A DNA stretch of 64,000 nucleotides from Halorubrum sp. GN11_10-6_MGM (lineage in GTDB: Archaea; Halobacteriota; Halobacteria; Halobacteriales; Haloferacaceae), in contig NZ_SGUC01000014.1 of assembly GCF_005435165.1 (NCBI RefSeq), positions 1 through 64,000 of the forward strand, read 5' to 3'. A model generated the notes under the pieces. That model worked only from the letters and a program-made list of their open reading frames with translations, made no database searches and was not told where the DNA came from. The translations under genes and the position numbers were made by a program. Below, one piece after another: positions 36,348 to 44,752 of this stretch (the stretch's first letter is position 1; every line of letters starts with the position of its first letter).

Positions 36348-36385
36348 GTGTAACCAGGTAGCACGCCGCTCTGGCTCCAGTAGTT
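36348..36385 (+). tRNA. tRNA 5' half, Trp(CCA)-like, downstream of its matching 3' half
   Basis: TCCACCG is followed by TG, a D-arm-like stretch (GTGTAACCAGGTAGCAC) and TCTGG-CTCCA, which reads as an anticodon stem and CCA anticodon. TCTGG can pair with CCGGA in the 3' half upstream. No T-arm follows in the right place. Confidence 0.35.
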
Positions 36386-36401
36386 TTCCGGCCACGTCCG
36401 T

Positions 36402-36532
36402 GTCTCCGTAGCTCAGGCAGGACAGAGCACCGTCAGAGCTTGCTCTGACGAGCCCTCGTTCGGGTCTTCGACCCTCATGAGGACACCGGCCTTCGAAGCC
36501 GGGTGTCGCACGTTCGAATCGTGTCGGAGACG
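36402..36532 (+). tRNA. tRNA-Arg(TCG) with a 56-nt structured insertion
   Basis: Acceptor GTCTCCG/CGGAGAC, D-stem GCTC/GAGC, anticodon stem CCGGC/GCCGG with loop CTTCGAA, and T-stem GCACG/CGTGT pair. Between position 26 and the anticodon stem lie bases 36430-36485, which fold into two hairpins: CGTCAGAGC/GCTCTGACG (loop TT) and GGGTC/GACCC (loop TTC). This could be an unusual intron or a duplicated arm. Confidence 0.65.
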
Positions 36533-36600
36533 TTCGCTGCTTACACTCCATGTGAGCAGCATCGGTATCGGAGTCGCCTGTTGCGGCTCCGGGTGATAGT

Positions 36601-38130
36601 ATGGAATTCAACAAGCCACAGCAAACGGTCGCGGAAGCGACGCGAACCACTAACTACGAGGGTGGGGAAGCGTTCGAGCCTGCCGACCCTCGACTCGCAC
36701 TGTACAAGCGCACGATCAACCAACTGCTGGAAGGCTCGTTCTACGAAAGCGATGATGAACAACTCGCGGCAGTCGTACAGCGCTTCGACGCTGCGGCAGA
36801 CGAGGATCCAGAATTCGTCTTGAAGCTCGCCGCGTACGCACGGCAAGAACTCTACCTGCGGGACATTCCACAGGTGTTGCTCGTACTGGCAGCCAACGAC
36901 GAGCGGTTCAAGGACGACTCTCCGGAGTCGCTTATCCGCGAATGGGCGCCGGCGATCATCCAGCGGATGGACGAAACGGCGACGGCGCTTGCCGTCCACG
37001 ACCAGTTGTTCGGCGGCACGGCCCCGTGGCCACTCCGCCGGGGGATCGAGGACGCGCTCGTGGCCATGGCTGACGCCTACACGCTCGGCAAGTACGAGCT
37101 GTCGCGCCGCGAGGTGACGCTCCACGACGTGTTCAACCGGGTCCACCCAGCACCCGTGGACGACGAGCAGGAGGCCCTGTTCGAGCGGTTCATGCGCGGC
37201 GACCTCGACGACTACCCCGACGTCGATCCGGTGGCCTCGCCAAACACGTGGGAGACGGTCATTTCCGAGCGCGGCAACACCCGAGACGCGTGGGAGACGC
37301 TCATCGAGGACGATGCGTACACGCTCCCGATCTTCGCGTCGATCCGGAACCTTCGGAACATGCTCGAGGCTGGCGTCGACGAGGACACTATCGTCGACCA
37401 CCTCGATCTGGAGGCGGTGCGACACGCGCCGTTGTACCCGTTCGGGTACTACCAAGCGTACACCGCGCTACAGGAAGCGGACATCCACGCACCCGCCGTC
37501 GAACAGTGGCTGGAATCCGCTATCGACGTCGCAGTCGAGACTGTCCCTGCCGGCTTCGGCGACACGTTCGTTGCCGTGGACCTGTCGGGATCGATGGACC
37601 ACCCGCTGTCCACGAACAGCACGCTGCGACTCAAAGAGATTGGCGCGCTGTTCGGTGCGATTCTGGCCGACCAAGGTGCCCAAGTCGGCGGGTTCGGAGA
37701 CGACTTCCAGACCGTTCCGATGCACGTCGACACGCCAGTCCTCCAGCGTCAAGACGCAGTGCTGGCCATCGACGAGGGTGTCGGCAATTCGACGAACGGC
37801 TGGAAGGCAATCGATCACCTCCGCGAGCGAGGTGAGCCCGTTGAGCGCATCGTCGTCTTTACCGACATGCAGATCTGGGACAGCACGCCGTTCATGGCGC
37901 GCGATTCCCAGACCGTCAAGTCGGCGTTCGATGCCTACCAAGCGGAGGTCGCTACAGACACGGCGTTGTATCTCGTCGACCTTGCCGCCTACGGCGATCT
38001 GGTAACACCGGAAGGCTACGAGAACGTCTACAATATCTCTGGCTGGACGGAAAACGTGCTCACGTTCATCAAGCACGCTGAGAAGCCGTCACAGGTTCTC
38101 GACGACATCGACGCAGTCGAGCCTGAATAA
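36601..38130 (+). CDS. TROVE/vWA-domain Ro60-family RNA-binding protein
   Basis: The 509-residue protein has an N-terminal helical-repeat TROVE domain (about 10-320), then a von Willebrand A domain with the MIDAS motif DLSGSM (327-332) and FTDMQIW (about 420-426). This is the Ro60/Rsr architecture. The ring binds Y RNAs and misfolded small RNAs, and helps RNA quality control by exonucleases. Length and both domains are complete. It starts 70 bases after the last upstream tRNA, and another tRNA follows 25 bases downstream, so it is embedded in the array. RtcB was not seen nearby. Confidence 0.9.
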   Translation: MEFNKPQQTVAEATRTTNYEGGEAFEPADPRLALYKRTINQLLEGSFYESDDEQLAAVVQRFDAAADEDPEFVLKLAAYARQELYLRDIPQVLLVLAANDERFKDDSPESLIREWAPAIIQRMDETATALAVHDQLFGGTAPWPLRRGIEDALVAMADAYTLGKYELSRREVTLHDVFNRVHPAPVDDEQEALFERFMRGDLDDYPDVDPVASPNTWETVISERGNTRDAWETLIEDDAYTLPIFASIRNLRNMLEAGVDEDTIVDHLDLEAVRHAPLYPFGYYQAYTALQEADIHAPAVEQWLESAIDVAVETVPAGFGDTFVAVDLSGSMDHPLSTNSTLRLKEIGALFGAILADQGAQVGGFGDDFQTVPMHVDTPVLQRQDAVLAIDEGVGNSTNGWKAIDHLRERGEPVERIVVFTDMQIWDSTPFMARDSQTVKSAFDAYQAEVATDTALYLVDLAAYGDLVTPEGYENVYNISGWTENVLTFIKHAEKPSQVLDDIDAVEPE

Positions 38131-38154
38131 TCTGGTTCTCTCATTTTTTACCAG

Positions 38155-38227
38155 GCGCGAGTGGTGGCGTTCGGTACCACGCGGTCCTGCCACGACCGAG
38201 ACGGGCGTTCGAATCGTCTCTCGCGCA
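38155..38227 (+). tRNA. tRNA-Gly(GCC)
   Basis: Acceptor GCGCGAG/CTCGCGC, D-stem GTGG/CCAC, anticodon stem CGGTC/GACCG with loop CTGCCAC and T-stem GGGCG/CGTCT (two wobbles) all pair. It lies just after the TROVE gene, with a T-rich run (ATTTTTTA, 38143-38150) between them. Confidence 0.88.
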
Positions 38228-38286
38228 CTCGGAGCACAGTTCTGGACTAATCAGCCCATGCGGTACTCCTCCACGGAGATGGTAGA

Positions 38287-38580
38287 ATGGCTGTAATCAA
38301 TCCCAACGTCTCAGCTTCGACGACAACTGCTATCATGACGATCCGTATCCCTTGTGGCGCAGACGGTAATCTCGTCACCGACGCCGAAGACCGTCTCTCG
38401 CAGACAGCAGCTGTCGATGACGTACTAATTGACGAACTCCACAGCATTGAGCCGAAACTGTCGGCAACGGTCATTACCGTTGAAGTCGCGCTTCGTTGGA
38501 CGACGACAATGACTCAAGGAGAGATCAGAGACCGACTTGCCGAGGTTCCGGGCCTTGAGTCGATCCAACGAATCGGATAA
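38287..38580 (+). CDS. Small protein of unknown function after the TROVE gene
   Basis: The 97-residue protein is one alpha/beta domain with no recognised motif (TIRIPCGADGNLVTDAEDRL to GLESIQRIG). GGAGATGG upstream could serve as ribosome-binding site. A second in-frame Met at 38335 would give 81 residues and a more compact start. Its position after TROVE and tRNA-Gly suggests it belongs to the same unit. Confidence 0.5.
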   Translation: MAVINPNVSASTTTAIMTIRIPCGADGNLVTDAEDRLSQTAAVDDVLIDELHSIEPKLSATVITVEVALRWTTTMTQGEIRDRLAEVPGLESIQRIG

Positions 38581-38654
38581 GATCGGGGTCTGCCTTGATG
38601 ACGCAGGCTACCACATCGTTCTTGAGGGGAGGGTTACGGAAGTACAAGGAGAAT

Positions 38655-38707
38655 GCCTCGCGCTTCAGCGCAGGGAGGATGTCAATGCGGGCGGGGAGGA
38701 TGTCAAT
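38655..38707 (+). mobile_element. Solo right end of an IS1341-type element, terminal part duplicated
   Basis: CTCGCGCTTCAGCGCAGGGA plus GGATGTCAAT matches the 3' end of the TnpB element at 54123-55616. The last 13-14 bases are repeated at 38693-38707. No tnpB is attached. The stop codon of the adjacent hepT gene lies inside this end sequence. Confidence 0.6.
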
Positions 38708-39131
38708 CTCCGGATTTGACCCACGTTGCGATCTGGCGGCTGTATGTATCGTACACGCCGAGTCCGGTTTGGAGTGTTTCATACACCTTGTCACCATCAA
38801 CATGCCCGTACTCGTGGGCGAGGACGTTCCTGAACCCGATCGCTGCGACGAGCGTCGTCGCGGTCGCCTCGTCGATGACTCCCTCGCGATGTAACACACG
38901 AACCGCCTCCTTCGTCGTCCTTCCGTCATATCCAAAATCCCGCGTCGCGATGTGTTGGGCGAGATCCGAACACGCTTGAATCGCGTTCTCGAACATTCGC
39001 TCGACGGCGCGCTGTTCGGTCGTACTCTGGTGAAACTCGTCACGAGAGAGTGTTTCCCGCTTCTCGACTAGTTCACCGTAGTACTGCTCGATCTGCTCAA
39101 GTTTGATCGCGACGACTCGCTCATCAGCCAC
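38703..39131 (-). CDS. hepT: HepT/HEPN-family toxin
   Basis: The 142-residue helical HEPN protein has the ribonuclease motif RNVLAHEY (R-x4-H) at about residues 100-107. HepT toxins cleave RNA and are held inactive by AMP added by MntA. It overlaps the upstream mntA gene by eight bases, the normal order for this pair here. Its C-terminus borders an IS right-end remnant, so the last residues may be altered. Confidence 0.88.
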   Translation of the reverse strand: MADERVVAIKLEQIEQYYGELVEKRETLSRDEFHQSTTEQRAVERMFENAIQACSDLAQHIATRDFGYDGRTTKEAVRVLHREGVIDEATATTLVAAIGFRNVLAHEYGHVDGDKVYETLQTGLGVYDTYSRQIATWVKSGD

Positions 39132-39555
39132 GGAGGCCGTCCTCCGCGATTCGGTCGATCACGGCATGCTGCCGGCGGCGAAGGTCGTCACGTTGATCAC
39201 CGAACCGCGCTTCGATCTCCGTTTTGAACCGGTCGAAAGCGTCCGCATCGCCGCAGACGAACGTCCCCTTCACGGCATCATGGGCCACGGCAAGGGGAAG
39301 CGACTCGATATCGGACAGGTCAACGAACGGTAGATCGTCTTGCTGAAGATCTCCAGACAAAAAACATTGCTTCTCGAACCGTTCGGCTTCGGAGAGATCG
39401 TCGGAAAACTTCACAGCGAGATCGAGATCGGATGCCTGAGTCGACTCACCGGTGATTCGTGATCCAAACACCACCGCGAACTCAACGTCGTCGACGGCAC
39501 ACACCGACGCTTCGAGGACGGTCAACGGCTCCGTACTTCCGTCATCGGCGGTCAT
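39124..39555 (-). CDS. mntA: MntA-type nucleotidyltransferase antitoxin
   Basis: The 143-residue nucleotidyltransferase has the active-site motif VVFGSRITGESTQASDLDLA (GSxxTGE...SDLD). It presumably adds AMP to the adjacent HEPN toxin. It overlaps hepT. The C-terminal helical part, to about residue 140, is of usual length. Confidence 0.88.
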   Translation of the reverse strand: MTADDGSTEPLTVLEASVCAVDDVEFAVVFGSRITGESTQASDLDLAVKFSDDLSEAERFEKQCFLSGDLQQDDLPFVDLSDIESLPLAVAHDAVKGTFVCGDADAFDRFKTEIEARFGDQRDDLRRRQHAVIDRIAEDGLRG

Positions 39556-39639
39556 ATCCGAGCAGACGGCGTATCGTCACAAAAGAATTCCGCCCAGCCG
39601 AACTGGCTGTAATCTGCCCTCCAGCGTGAGTACAGGGGA

Positions 39640-39790
39640 TACGCAAGCCGTGGACAGTCCGAAGCGAACAGATTTCGAAGATGTGCTCCACCTGTCTCTC
39701 TCCTCCGAGGAACGACTTACCACGGACAGACTCGAGAGATACGGCACGTAACTCGAAGTCGAGGACTACGATGTATCAGCGGACAAGCGT
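39640..39790 (+). pseudogene. Fragment of a nucleotidyltransferase gene like the one at 53986
   Basis: One frame reads KRTDFEDVLHLSLSSEERLT, then TDRLERYGT, stop, LEVEDYD. This matches the C-terminal KDFEDALHLYLTFEERFNME...LGVEDYYDE of the split gene at 53986-56091. The rest of the gene is missing and the frame holds a stop, so it is a decayed paralogue. Confidence 0.7.
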
Positions 39791-39834
39791 GCTAGTAGAT
39801 AGGCGGCCGTTGTGATCATCACCTGTACTGTCGC

Positions 39835-40269
39835 TCAGTGATCGAGAGACGTTCGGACTTCACGACAGAAGACCGGAAACCACTGGAGGTCGTGTTGAAG
39901 ATGGGCATACACCTGTTCATCGTCCAGATCACCTCCGTAGTTGTGTGCGAGCACATTACGAAATCCGGCCGCTGCTCCCATTCGAGCCGCCGTCTCCTCA
40001 GAGAGCACGTCCTGTTGTTCGAGCTGATCGAACTTTTCGGCGTTGGTGGGAGGCATTTCTTCAGTCGAATCCCGAATGAGCAGCTCGGCGATGTCGATAC
40101 AAGCTTCGATGGCAACCTGGAATTCTCGTTCAACGATCGCCTGCTGTTCTCGATCGGCGAGATACTCCTCGCGTTCGAGTGACCGTTTTTGAGCGAGTAG
40201 CTTCGTTGCTTCCGTCACAAACTCGACTTTGTCGACAATTCGGTCGATCGTCTCTCCGTTATGCGCCAA
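39835..40269 (-). CDS. hepT: HepT/HEPN-family toxin
   Basis: The 144-residue HEPN protein has the catalytic motif RNVLAHNYG near residue 103. It overlaps the mntA gene upstream by 11 bases. Second complete MNT/HEPN pair in a row on this strand. Confidence 0.88.
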   Translation of the reverse strand: MAHNGETIDRIVDKVEFVTEATKLLAQKRSLEREEYLADREQQAIVEREFQVAIEACIDIAELLIRDSTEEMPPTNAEKFDQLEQQDVLSEETAARMGAAAGFRNVLAHNYGGDLDDEQVYAHLQHDLQWFPVFCREVRTSLDH

Positions 40270-40699
40270 CCGTATCCTCCATCTCCGTTAACAGATCGTC
40301 AAACCGGGCGAGCTGGTCGTCTCGGGTATCTTCCGGTGTTCGGTCACTGAAACGCTGTTGTAGCTGATCGGCTCGCCGGGAGTTCCCGACGAGAAGGACG
40401 CCACCTTGGAGGGCCGCCACTCCGATCTCTGGTCGCACTCCATCGAGATCGATCACGTCGACATCATTTGTCCCGAGTTCACGTGTCAGATCCGCGATCA
40501 CGTTGAGGCGAGCGCGGCGTCTATGCTCCGGCGAAAGTTCCTCATCGAACTCGACGGCGACATCTACATCGCTTTCAGCATGCGTCTTCCCAGTCACCTG
40601 CGAGCCGAAGAGGATACCGAGTCGAATCGGATACCGCTGGAGGACGCCACGGACCGCCTCGTCGTCGATCGCGTCTCCATCAGCGGCATCAGAAGCCAT
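40259..40699 (-). CDS. mntA: MntA-type nucleotidyltransferase antitoxin
   Basis: The 146-residue nucleotidyltransferase has LGILFGSQVTGKTHAESDVD, the GSxxTG...SDxD active site. The downstream overlapping hepT is the partner. The protein is only distantly similar to the neighbouring mntA, so the pairs are not recent tandem duplicates. Confidence 0.88.
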   Translation of the reverse strand: MASDAADGDAIDDEAVRGVLQRYPIRLGILFGSQVTGKTHAESDVDVAVEFDEELSPEHRRRARLNVIADLTRELGTNDVDVIDLDGVRPEIGVAALQGGVLLVGNSRRADQLQQRFSDRTPEDTRDDQLARFDDLLTEMEDTVGA

Positions 40700-40798
40700 G
40701 CGGGTTGGTAGACCTTCTGTTCGTTTGAATGTTACCGTCCTAGGAAAACTACTTGTTACTATCTTATTTTGAATATTTGATATATTTTCTTCTTGTTC

Positions 40799-41197
40799 CT
40801 ATCTATCGGACGGCGAGCGTGCCAGCGAATGCCCAGCTGTTGTGAGCGTGTGGAGAGCACTCGCGAACGCCGGACCAGGGACGAGGACGTCCGCCTGGTC
40901 GCCGTCCCAAGCAATAACGCCAGTTCGGATGAGCGGTGGGAGATGCGACCGCTTGAGGTTCGTTCTGACTGTCCGCACTTGTGCGGTCGAGAGAGTCGGA
41001 TGTTCGGCATCTGCTTCCAAGAGCGTAAGCATCTCTGCGAGTTGTCGGAGGTGGACGCGACTCCAGGGCGCTGCGGCGAGCGTGAGCACGACGGCGCGCT
41101 TGCGGTGGTGGCTCAGCAGGTAGAACAGGTCCGTCTCGCGATACAGCGGGAGGTCTTCGGCCTCGCCCGGCCCATCGTACGGATTGTCACCGCTCAT
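40799..41197 (-). CDS. Winged-helix DNA-binding protein (DUF7344-like)
   Basis: The 132-residue protein has a probable winged helix: DLFYLLSHHRKRAVVLTLAA, SRVHLRQLAEML, TVRTNLKRSHLPPLIRTGVI. This resembles haloarchaeal DUF7344-type regulators from memory. It overlaps the upstream gene at 41187 by 11 bases, so the two form an operon. Target unknown. Confidence 0.65.
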   Translation of the reverse strand: MSGDNPYDGPGEAEDLPLYRETDLFYLLSHHRKRAVVLTLAAAPWSRVHLRQLAEMLTLLEADAEHPTLSTAQVRTVRTNLKRSHLPPLIRTGVIAWDGDQADVLVPGPAFASALHTLTTAGHSLARSPSDR

Positions 41198-41486
41198 GGG
41201 GACCTCCCTGATCGGCTAGTGTGACTCGAAGATCAACGTGATCAACGACTTCACGGCCGACTGGCCGCCAGCGACAGCCGGTCCACTCGTCTTCGAAGCG
41301 CCACCAACCAGGCCCGCTCTGTCTCGGCTCGAACCGGAAGCGACGTCGTGGCCCACGCTGGATCGTGAACCGAACCTCGAACCCGAAAACGTACTCAGGG
41401 TATTCCGCGTCCGGTCGAGTTGGATACGTACGGTACAGCTTGTCGAGATCCACACTCGTTGTGGATGTCTCTCGTCGTCTCATCAT
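41187..41486 (-). CDS. Small protein of unknown function, operonic with the winged-helix gene
   Basis: The 99-residue basic protein is rich in Arg, Trp and Phe (GFEVRFTIQRGPRRRFRFEP, GPGWWRFEDEWTG). No known domain was recognised. Its stop overlaps the start region of the winged-helix gene. Confidence 0.55.
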   Translation of the reverse strand: MMRRRETSTTSVDLDKLYRTYPTRPDAEYPEYVFGFEVRFTIQRGPRRRFRFEPRQSGPGWWRFEDEWTGCRWRPVGREVVDHVDLRVTLADQGGPHER

Positions 41487-41688
41487 ATTTTACAGGAGCT
41501 TGAACTACCAACTCCCGCATCCCTATCGGGAGATACAAACTGAACTGGAGCACCGAATCCGACAGCTCTGCAGAGGGTACAACAAAGTGGTATGCCCTCG
41601 TTAGGTCCTCTGTATCGCTTCGACAATTTCGCATCGTAGTGTGTAGGTTGAATGTGGACCCGACCGCTAGGTTCTCGGAAGTGTACCA

Positions 41689-42090
41689 ATGGGACTATTC
41701 GATCGATTGACGTTCGAAGACGGTCTGGATGTAGCATTCCCAAATATCGGTGCCGATCCATTTGAGATCACGTGGCAGACGAAATCGCTCACACGTCACC
41801 AGCCAATGTTAGAGAACTACAAGGTAACGTCAGCGGGACGGTTGTTGAAGGAAGACGCCGAGTATGAGCACGCCCCTGAGGAAGACCGCCCCGGGTACAA
41901 CGAGGAGACAGATGGATTTGACACCGAGATCGAACGGGCCCGGGGAAGTATGCGGAAGATCCACCACGGGTGGTCGGATACGGCATATCACGGCACATTC
42001 GAATTCCACAGGACCATCGATGGTGACTACGTTAGTCTCGACGCGAAATTCACTGACGGCCAGCTCGTCGAGATCTCACGCAACAAGTAG
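41689..42090 (+). CDS. Small phage-type protein of unknown function
   Basis: The 133-residue protein starts MGLFDRLTFEDGLDVAFPNI and continues WQTKSLTRHQPMLENYKVTS. The pattern of a GLFD start, QTK and a later YKVT..GRLL recalls small phage and plasmid proteins that carry the same order of motifs. No enzymatic motif is visible. It is followed on the same strand by the 314-residue gene. Confidence 0.5.
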   Translation: MGLFDRLTFEDGLDVAFPNIGADPFEITWQTKSLTRHQPMLENYKVTSAGRLLKEDAEYEHAPEEDRPGYNEETDGFDTEIERARGSMRKIHHGWSDTAYHGTFEFHRTIDGDYVSLDAKFTDGQLVEISRNK

Positions 42091-42183
42091 ACCGAGCGTA
42101 TGCTACCTGGCTGGGGAACGAGAACAGCTGCGAATCACTGAACCCGTGTTAGTTTACAATTCCCGCGAACAAGGCCCACAATA

Positions 42184-43128
42184 ATGACATACAATACCCC
42201 TGAACCGGCTGAATTACCCCCATTAAATGAGGACACGCCCGCACCGGATGATCCTGTAGCCGTTGAGTGGTGGCACAGGTACGATGACGATGGATCTCCC
42301 GAGTTGGACACGTTCCATGGGTTCCACAATGCCACCCAGACCGCAGATGGAGACCCGCCAGCCGTAGAGACGGGCGAACTCGTCACCGAGTCCGGGACAC
42401 AAGTGACGACAGCACAGCAATCCGACATCTCGACGGAGTCACGGTACCTCTATCTGACCCACGAGGAAGCACTTGAACGGGACCTGTCTCCGTGTACCGA
42501 CTGTTTCCCAGTGTACGCAACAGAGATGCGCCTGTCGAAAGAACGGGGAGACGGTGGACTGTTGACCGAATCCGGTGTCGAAGGTGCGGTGTTTCTCGTC
42601 CAGATACGGCGCGATATGAGCGCGCCTTGGAGCGTTGATTCCGTCCACGAGACGTACACGTCGATGCTGTATCGGGCACGCGCTATTCGTCAACAGGTCG
42701 GGTCTGCGGCGGATCGTCTTCGGCTCTCGTATATGCCCGTGCGGCGGTGTGACTACGGATCGTTCGATGACGCGATGGGTTTCGAGCCTGCGATGGACCA
42801 CGTCTCGGAGCTTCGTGAAATTCAGCCCGAGGAGCTACCAGCCGTACGTGAGTCTGTTGGTGAAGAAATCCTTTCGACACCGGTGGAGATCGACAGCCAG
42901 TATACTGCGGCACAGAAGTCAGAACCGTCGATCGTTCACCGAGCGGAAAATCCCCTCTGTGGCTACGAACGTGAGTTGGGACTCGATATGTTCGATGAGA
43001 CCGACGAGGATCTGCGAGACCAATTACAGCGCGATGCCCAGACCGCCTCAGACGTGATCGAGCGCGGGATCGTGGTCGAATACTGCTCCGAGTGTTTTCC
43101 CGAACTCGCCAATTGGGACGCCGAATAG
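42184..43128 (+). CDS. Protein of unknown function with two CxxC motifs
   Basis: The 314-residue acidic protein has no recognised family. LSPCTDCFPVYATEM (about residue 115) and VVEYCSECFPELANW (C-terminus) are similar CxxCF segments, each possibly half of a zinc site. It lies between accessory genes and may be of viral or plasmid origin. Confidence 0.55.
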   Translation: MTYNTPEPAELPPLNEDTPAPDDPVAVEWWHRYDDDGSPELDTFHGFHNATQTADGDPPAVETGELVTESGTQVTTAQQSDISTESRYLYLTHEEALERDLSPCTDCFPVYATEMRLSKERGDGGLLTESGVEGAVFLVQIRRDMSAPWSVDSVHETYTSMLYRARAIRQQVGSAADRLRLSYMPVRRCDYGSFDDAMGFEPAMDHVSELREIQPEELPAVRESVGEEILSTPVEIDSQYTAAQKSEPSIVHRAENPLCGYERELGLDMFDETDEDLRDQLQRDAQTASDVIERGIVVEYCSECFPELANWDAE

Positions 43129-43136
43129 CTCATCAA

Positions 43137-43580
43137 CTACAGCGCATCGATCTCGTTGAGATACGAACGTACGTCGTGTAGGAAGTCCCGGTAGCGTTCG
43201 AGGTCTTGTAGTGCGGCGTATACATCGTCGTGATCAATAGCGTCACCGTAGGTGTGGGCGAGGACGTTCCGAAAACGAGCGGCCTGGACCATCTCTGCTG
43301 TCGTCGCCCTGTCAAAAACTCCTGCGGCGTCTAGTTTCACCATCGCTGCTGGATTACTTTCCGGCGGTGCCCCCCGTTCAAAAGCAACGAGTGTCTTCGC
43401 GATGTCGAGCGTTGCTTCAGTCAGTTTGACGAAGCGGCGTTCAACCACGTCGCGTTGCTCTCGATCGGACCGATACGTCTCACGGGAGAGCGACTGCTTC
43501 GCCACAAGGACCGAGAGACTCTCCTCTATCGTCTCGACGGCACTCACGATCCGTTCGAGATCGTCTTCCGACAGCGTCAT
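43137..43580 (-). CDS. hepT: HepT/HEPN-family toxin
   Basis: The 147-residue HEPN protein has the RFRNVLAHTYGDAI catalytic motif near residue 107. It overlaps mntA by four bases (ATGA), so they are translationally coupled. Confidence 0.88.
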   Translation of the reverse strand: MTLSEDDLERIVSAVETIEESLSVLVAKQSLSRETYRSDREQRDVVERRFVKLTEATLDIAKTLVAFERGAPPESNPAAMVKLDAAGVFDRATTAEMVQAARFRNVLAHTYGDAIDHDDVYAALQDLERYRDFLHDVRSYLNEIDAL

Positions 43581-44011
43581 GCGAGGTGGTCGTCGATGGC
43601 CGAGAGTGCGTCATCAAACCGCTTGGCCGGTGAACGCGGATCCTCGTCCGTGTCAGCGAGCAACTCATCACGAAGTCGACGTGCGTCGAGATCGCCACCA
43701 ACGAGACGGTCACCGTCGCGGAAAACTGCGCGGATGAGCGATGATGGCGCTGACCGAAGGTCCACTAAGTCAACGTCGTCGGTCTGAAGCGCGAGTGCGA
43801 GGTCACTCCCGAGTGCCAGACGTTTGTCCATATGGTTTGGGTCACCGGGGGCAGTGTCTTCAAAGACGACGGCCACGTCGACGTCACTTTTGTCGTGGAA
43901 ATCGCCACGTGCCTGTGAGCCGAACAGGAATCCGACGCAAACGGGATGCTCCGCCAGCGTGGCGGCCACCCTGTCTCGGAGCGTCGTATCATCGCTGTCC
44001 GGCGAAGTCAT
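43577..44011 (-). CDS. mntA: MntA-type nucleotidyltransferase antitoxin
   Basis: The 144-residue nucleotidyltransferase has VGFLFGSQARGDFHDKSDVD, the GSxARG...SDxD active site. I chose the Met of MTSPDSDD at 44011; the upstream extension lies in the promoter. The pair sits 50 bases from an IS6 element. Confidence 0.86.
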   Translation of the reverse strand: MTSPDSDDTTLRDRVAATLAEHPVCVGFLFGSQARGDFHDKSDVDVAVVFEDTAPGDPNHMDKRLALGSDLALALQTDDVDLVDLRSAPSSLIRAVFRDGDRLVGGDLDARRLRDELLADTDEDPRSPAKRFDDALSAIDDHLA

Positions 44012-44060
44012 ACACGTTTGTAAACCAATCTTAGATAAAAGCGTTCGGTGGGGACGCACG

Positions 44061-44752
44061 GGCGATGTTAAGTTAAGAACGAGGCGGTCGGTGTTTCGAA
44101 TGGTCTATGTCCGAATCCAACCGCCTCGGCGGCTCTACCGATTGGATTGACTTGGAGTTTGTGGAGCGTGAGCGGACACCCCACGAGATCATTGAAACCG
44201 GTATTCAACTCCACCTTGCCGGACTATCACTTTCGAATACCAAACAGTATCTTGAAAGCTTGGGTGTCGATCGGAGTCGAACAGCAATTCACAACTGGAT
44301 TCAAAAGGCTGATCTACAGCCAGCTGACGATGTGAGCCCGAATCGCGTTGCGGTCGATGAGACTGCGATTCAGATCGATTCGGACAGATTCTGGCTGTAT
44401 GCTGCCGTAGATCCTCGGACAAACGAATTCCTTCACGTTGACGTATTTCCCGTCCAAAACCAACAATTTACGCTGGTGTTTCTCCGCGATCTCAGAGAGA
44501 AACACCACGTTGACGATGCGCTGTTTCTCGTTGATGCTGGCGGACATCTCACAGCTGCGCTCTCACGAACATCGCTCCGATTTCAAATCACTCGTCATGG
44601 AAATCGGAATGCTGTCGAACGTGTCTTTCGAGAAGTAAAACGACGAACCTCCTCGTTTTCAAATACGTTCCGAAATGCGGAGCCGACAGCAGTAGAATCA
44701 TGGCTCCGAGCCTTCGCCGTCTGCTGGAACCGATGCTTAAGTTAACACGACC
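44061..44752 (+). mobile_element. IS6-family insertion sequence with target-site duplication
   Basis: Terminal inverted repeats are TGTTAAGTTAAG (44066-44077) and CTTAAGTTAACA (44736-44747), one mismatch, with outer bases GGCGA/CGACC. GGACGCACG stands on both sides (44052-44060 and 44753-44761), an 8-9-bp target duplication. The element looks complete. Confidence 0.82.
44107..44745 (+). CDS. IS6-family DDE transposase
   Basis: The 212-residue transposase has an N-terminal HTH (LSLSNTKQYLESLGVDRSRT) and the DDE triad in RVAVDETAIQ, LFLVDAGGHL and NAVERVFREVK. Length is normal for the short haloarchaeal IS6 group. Intact ends and target duplication suggest a recent insertion. Confidence 0.92.
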   Translation: MSESNRLGGSTDWIDLEFVERERTPHEIIETGIQLHLAGLSLSNTKQYLESLGVDRSRTAIHNWIQKADLQPADDVSPNRVAVDETAIQIDSDRFWLYAAVDPRTNEFLHVDVFPVQNQQFTLVFLRDLREKHHVDDALFLVDAGGHLTAALSRTSLRFQITRHGNRNAVERVFREVKRRTSSFSNTFRNAEPTAVESWLRAFAVCWNRCLS

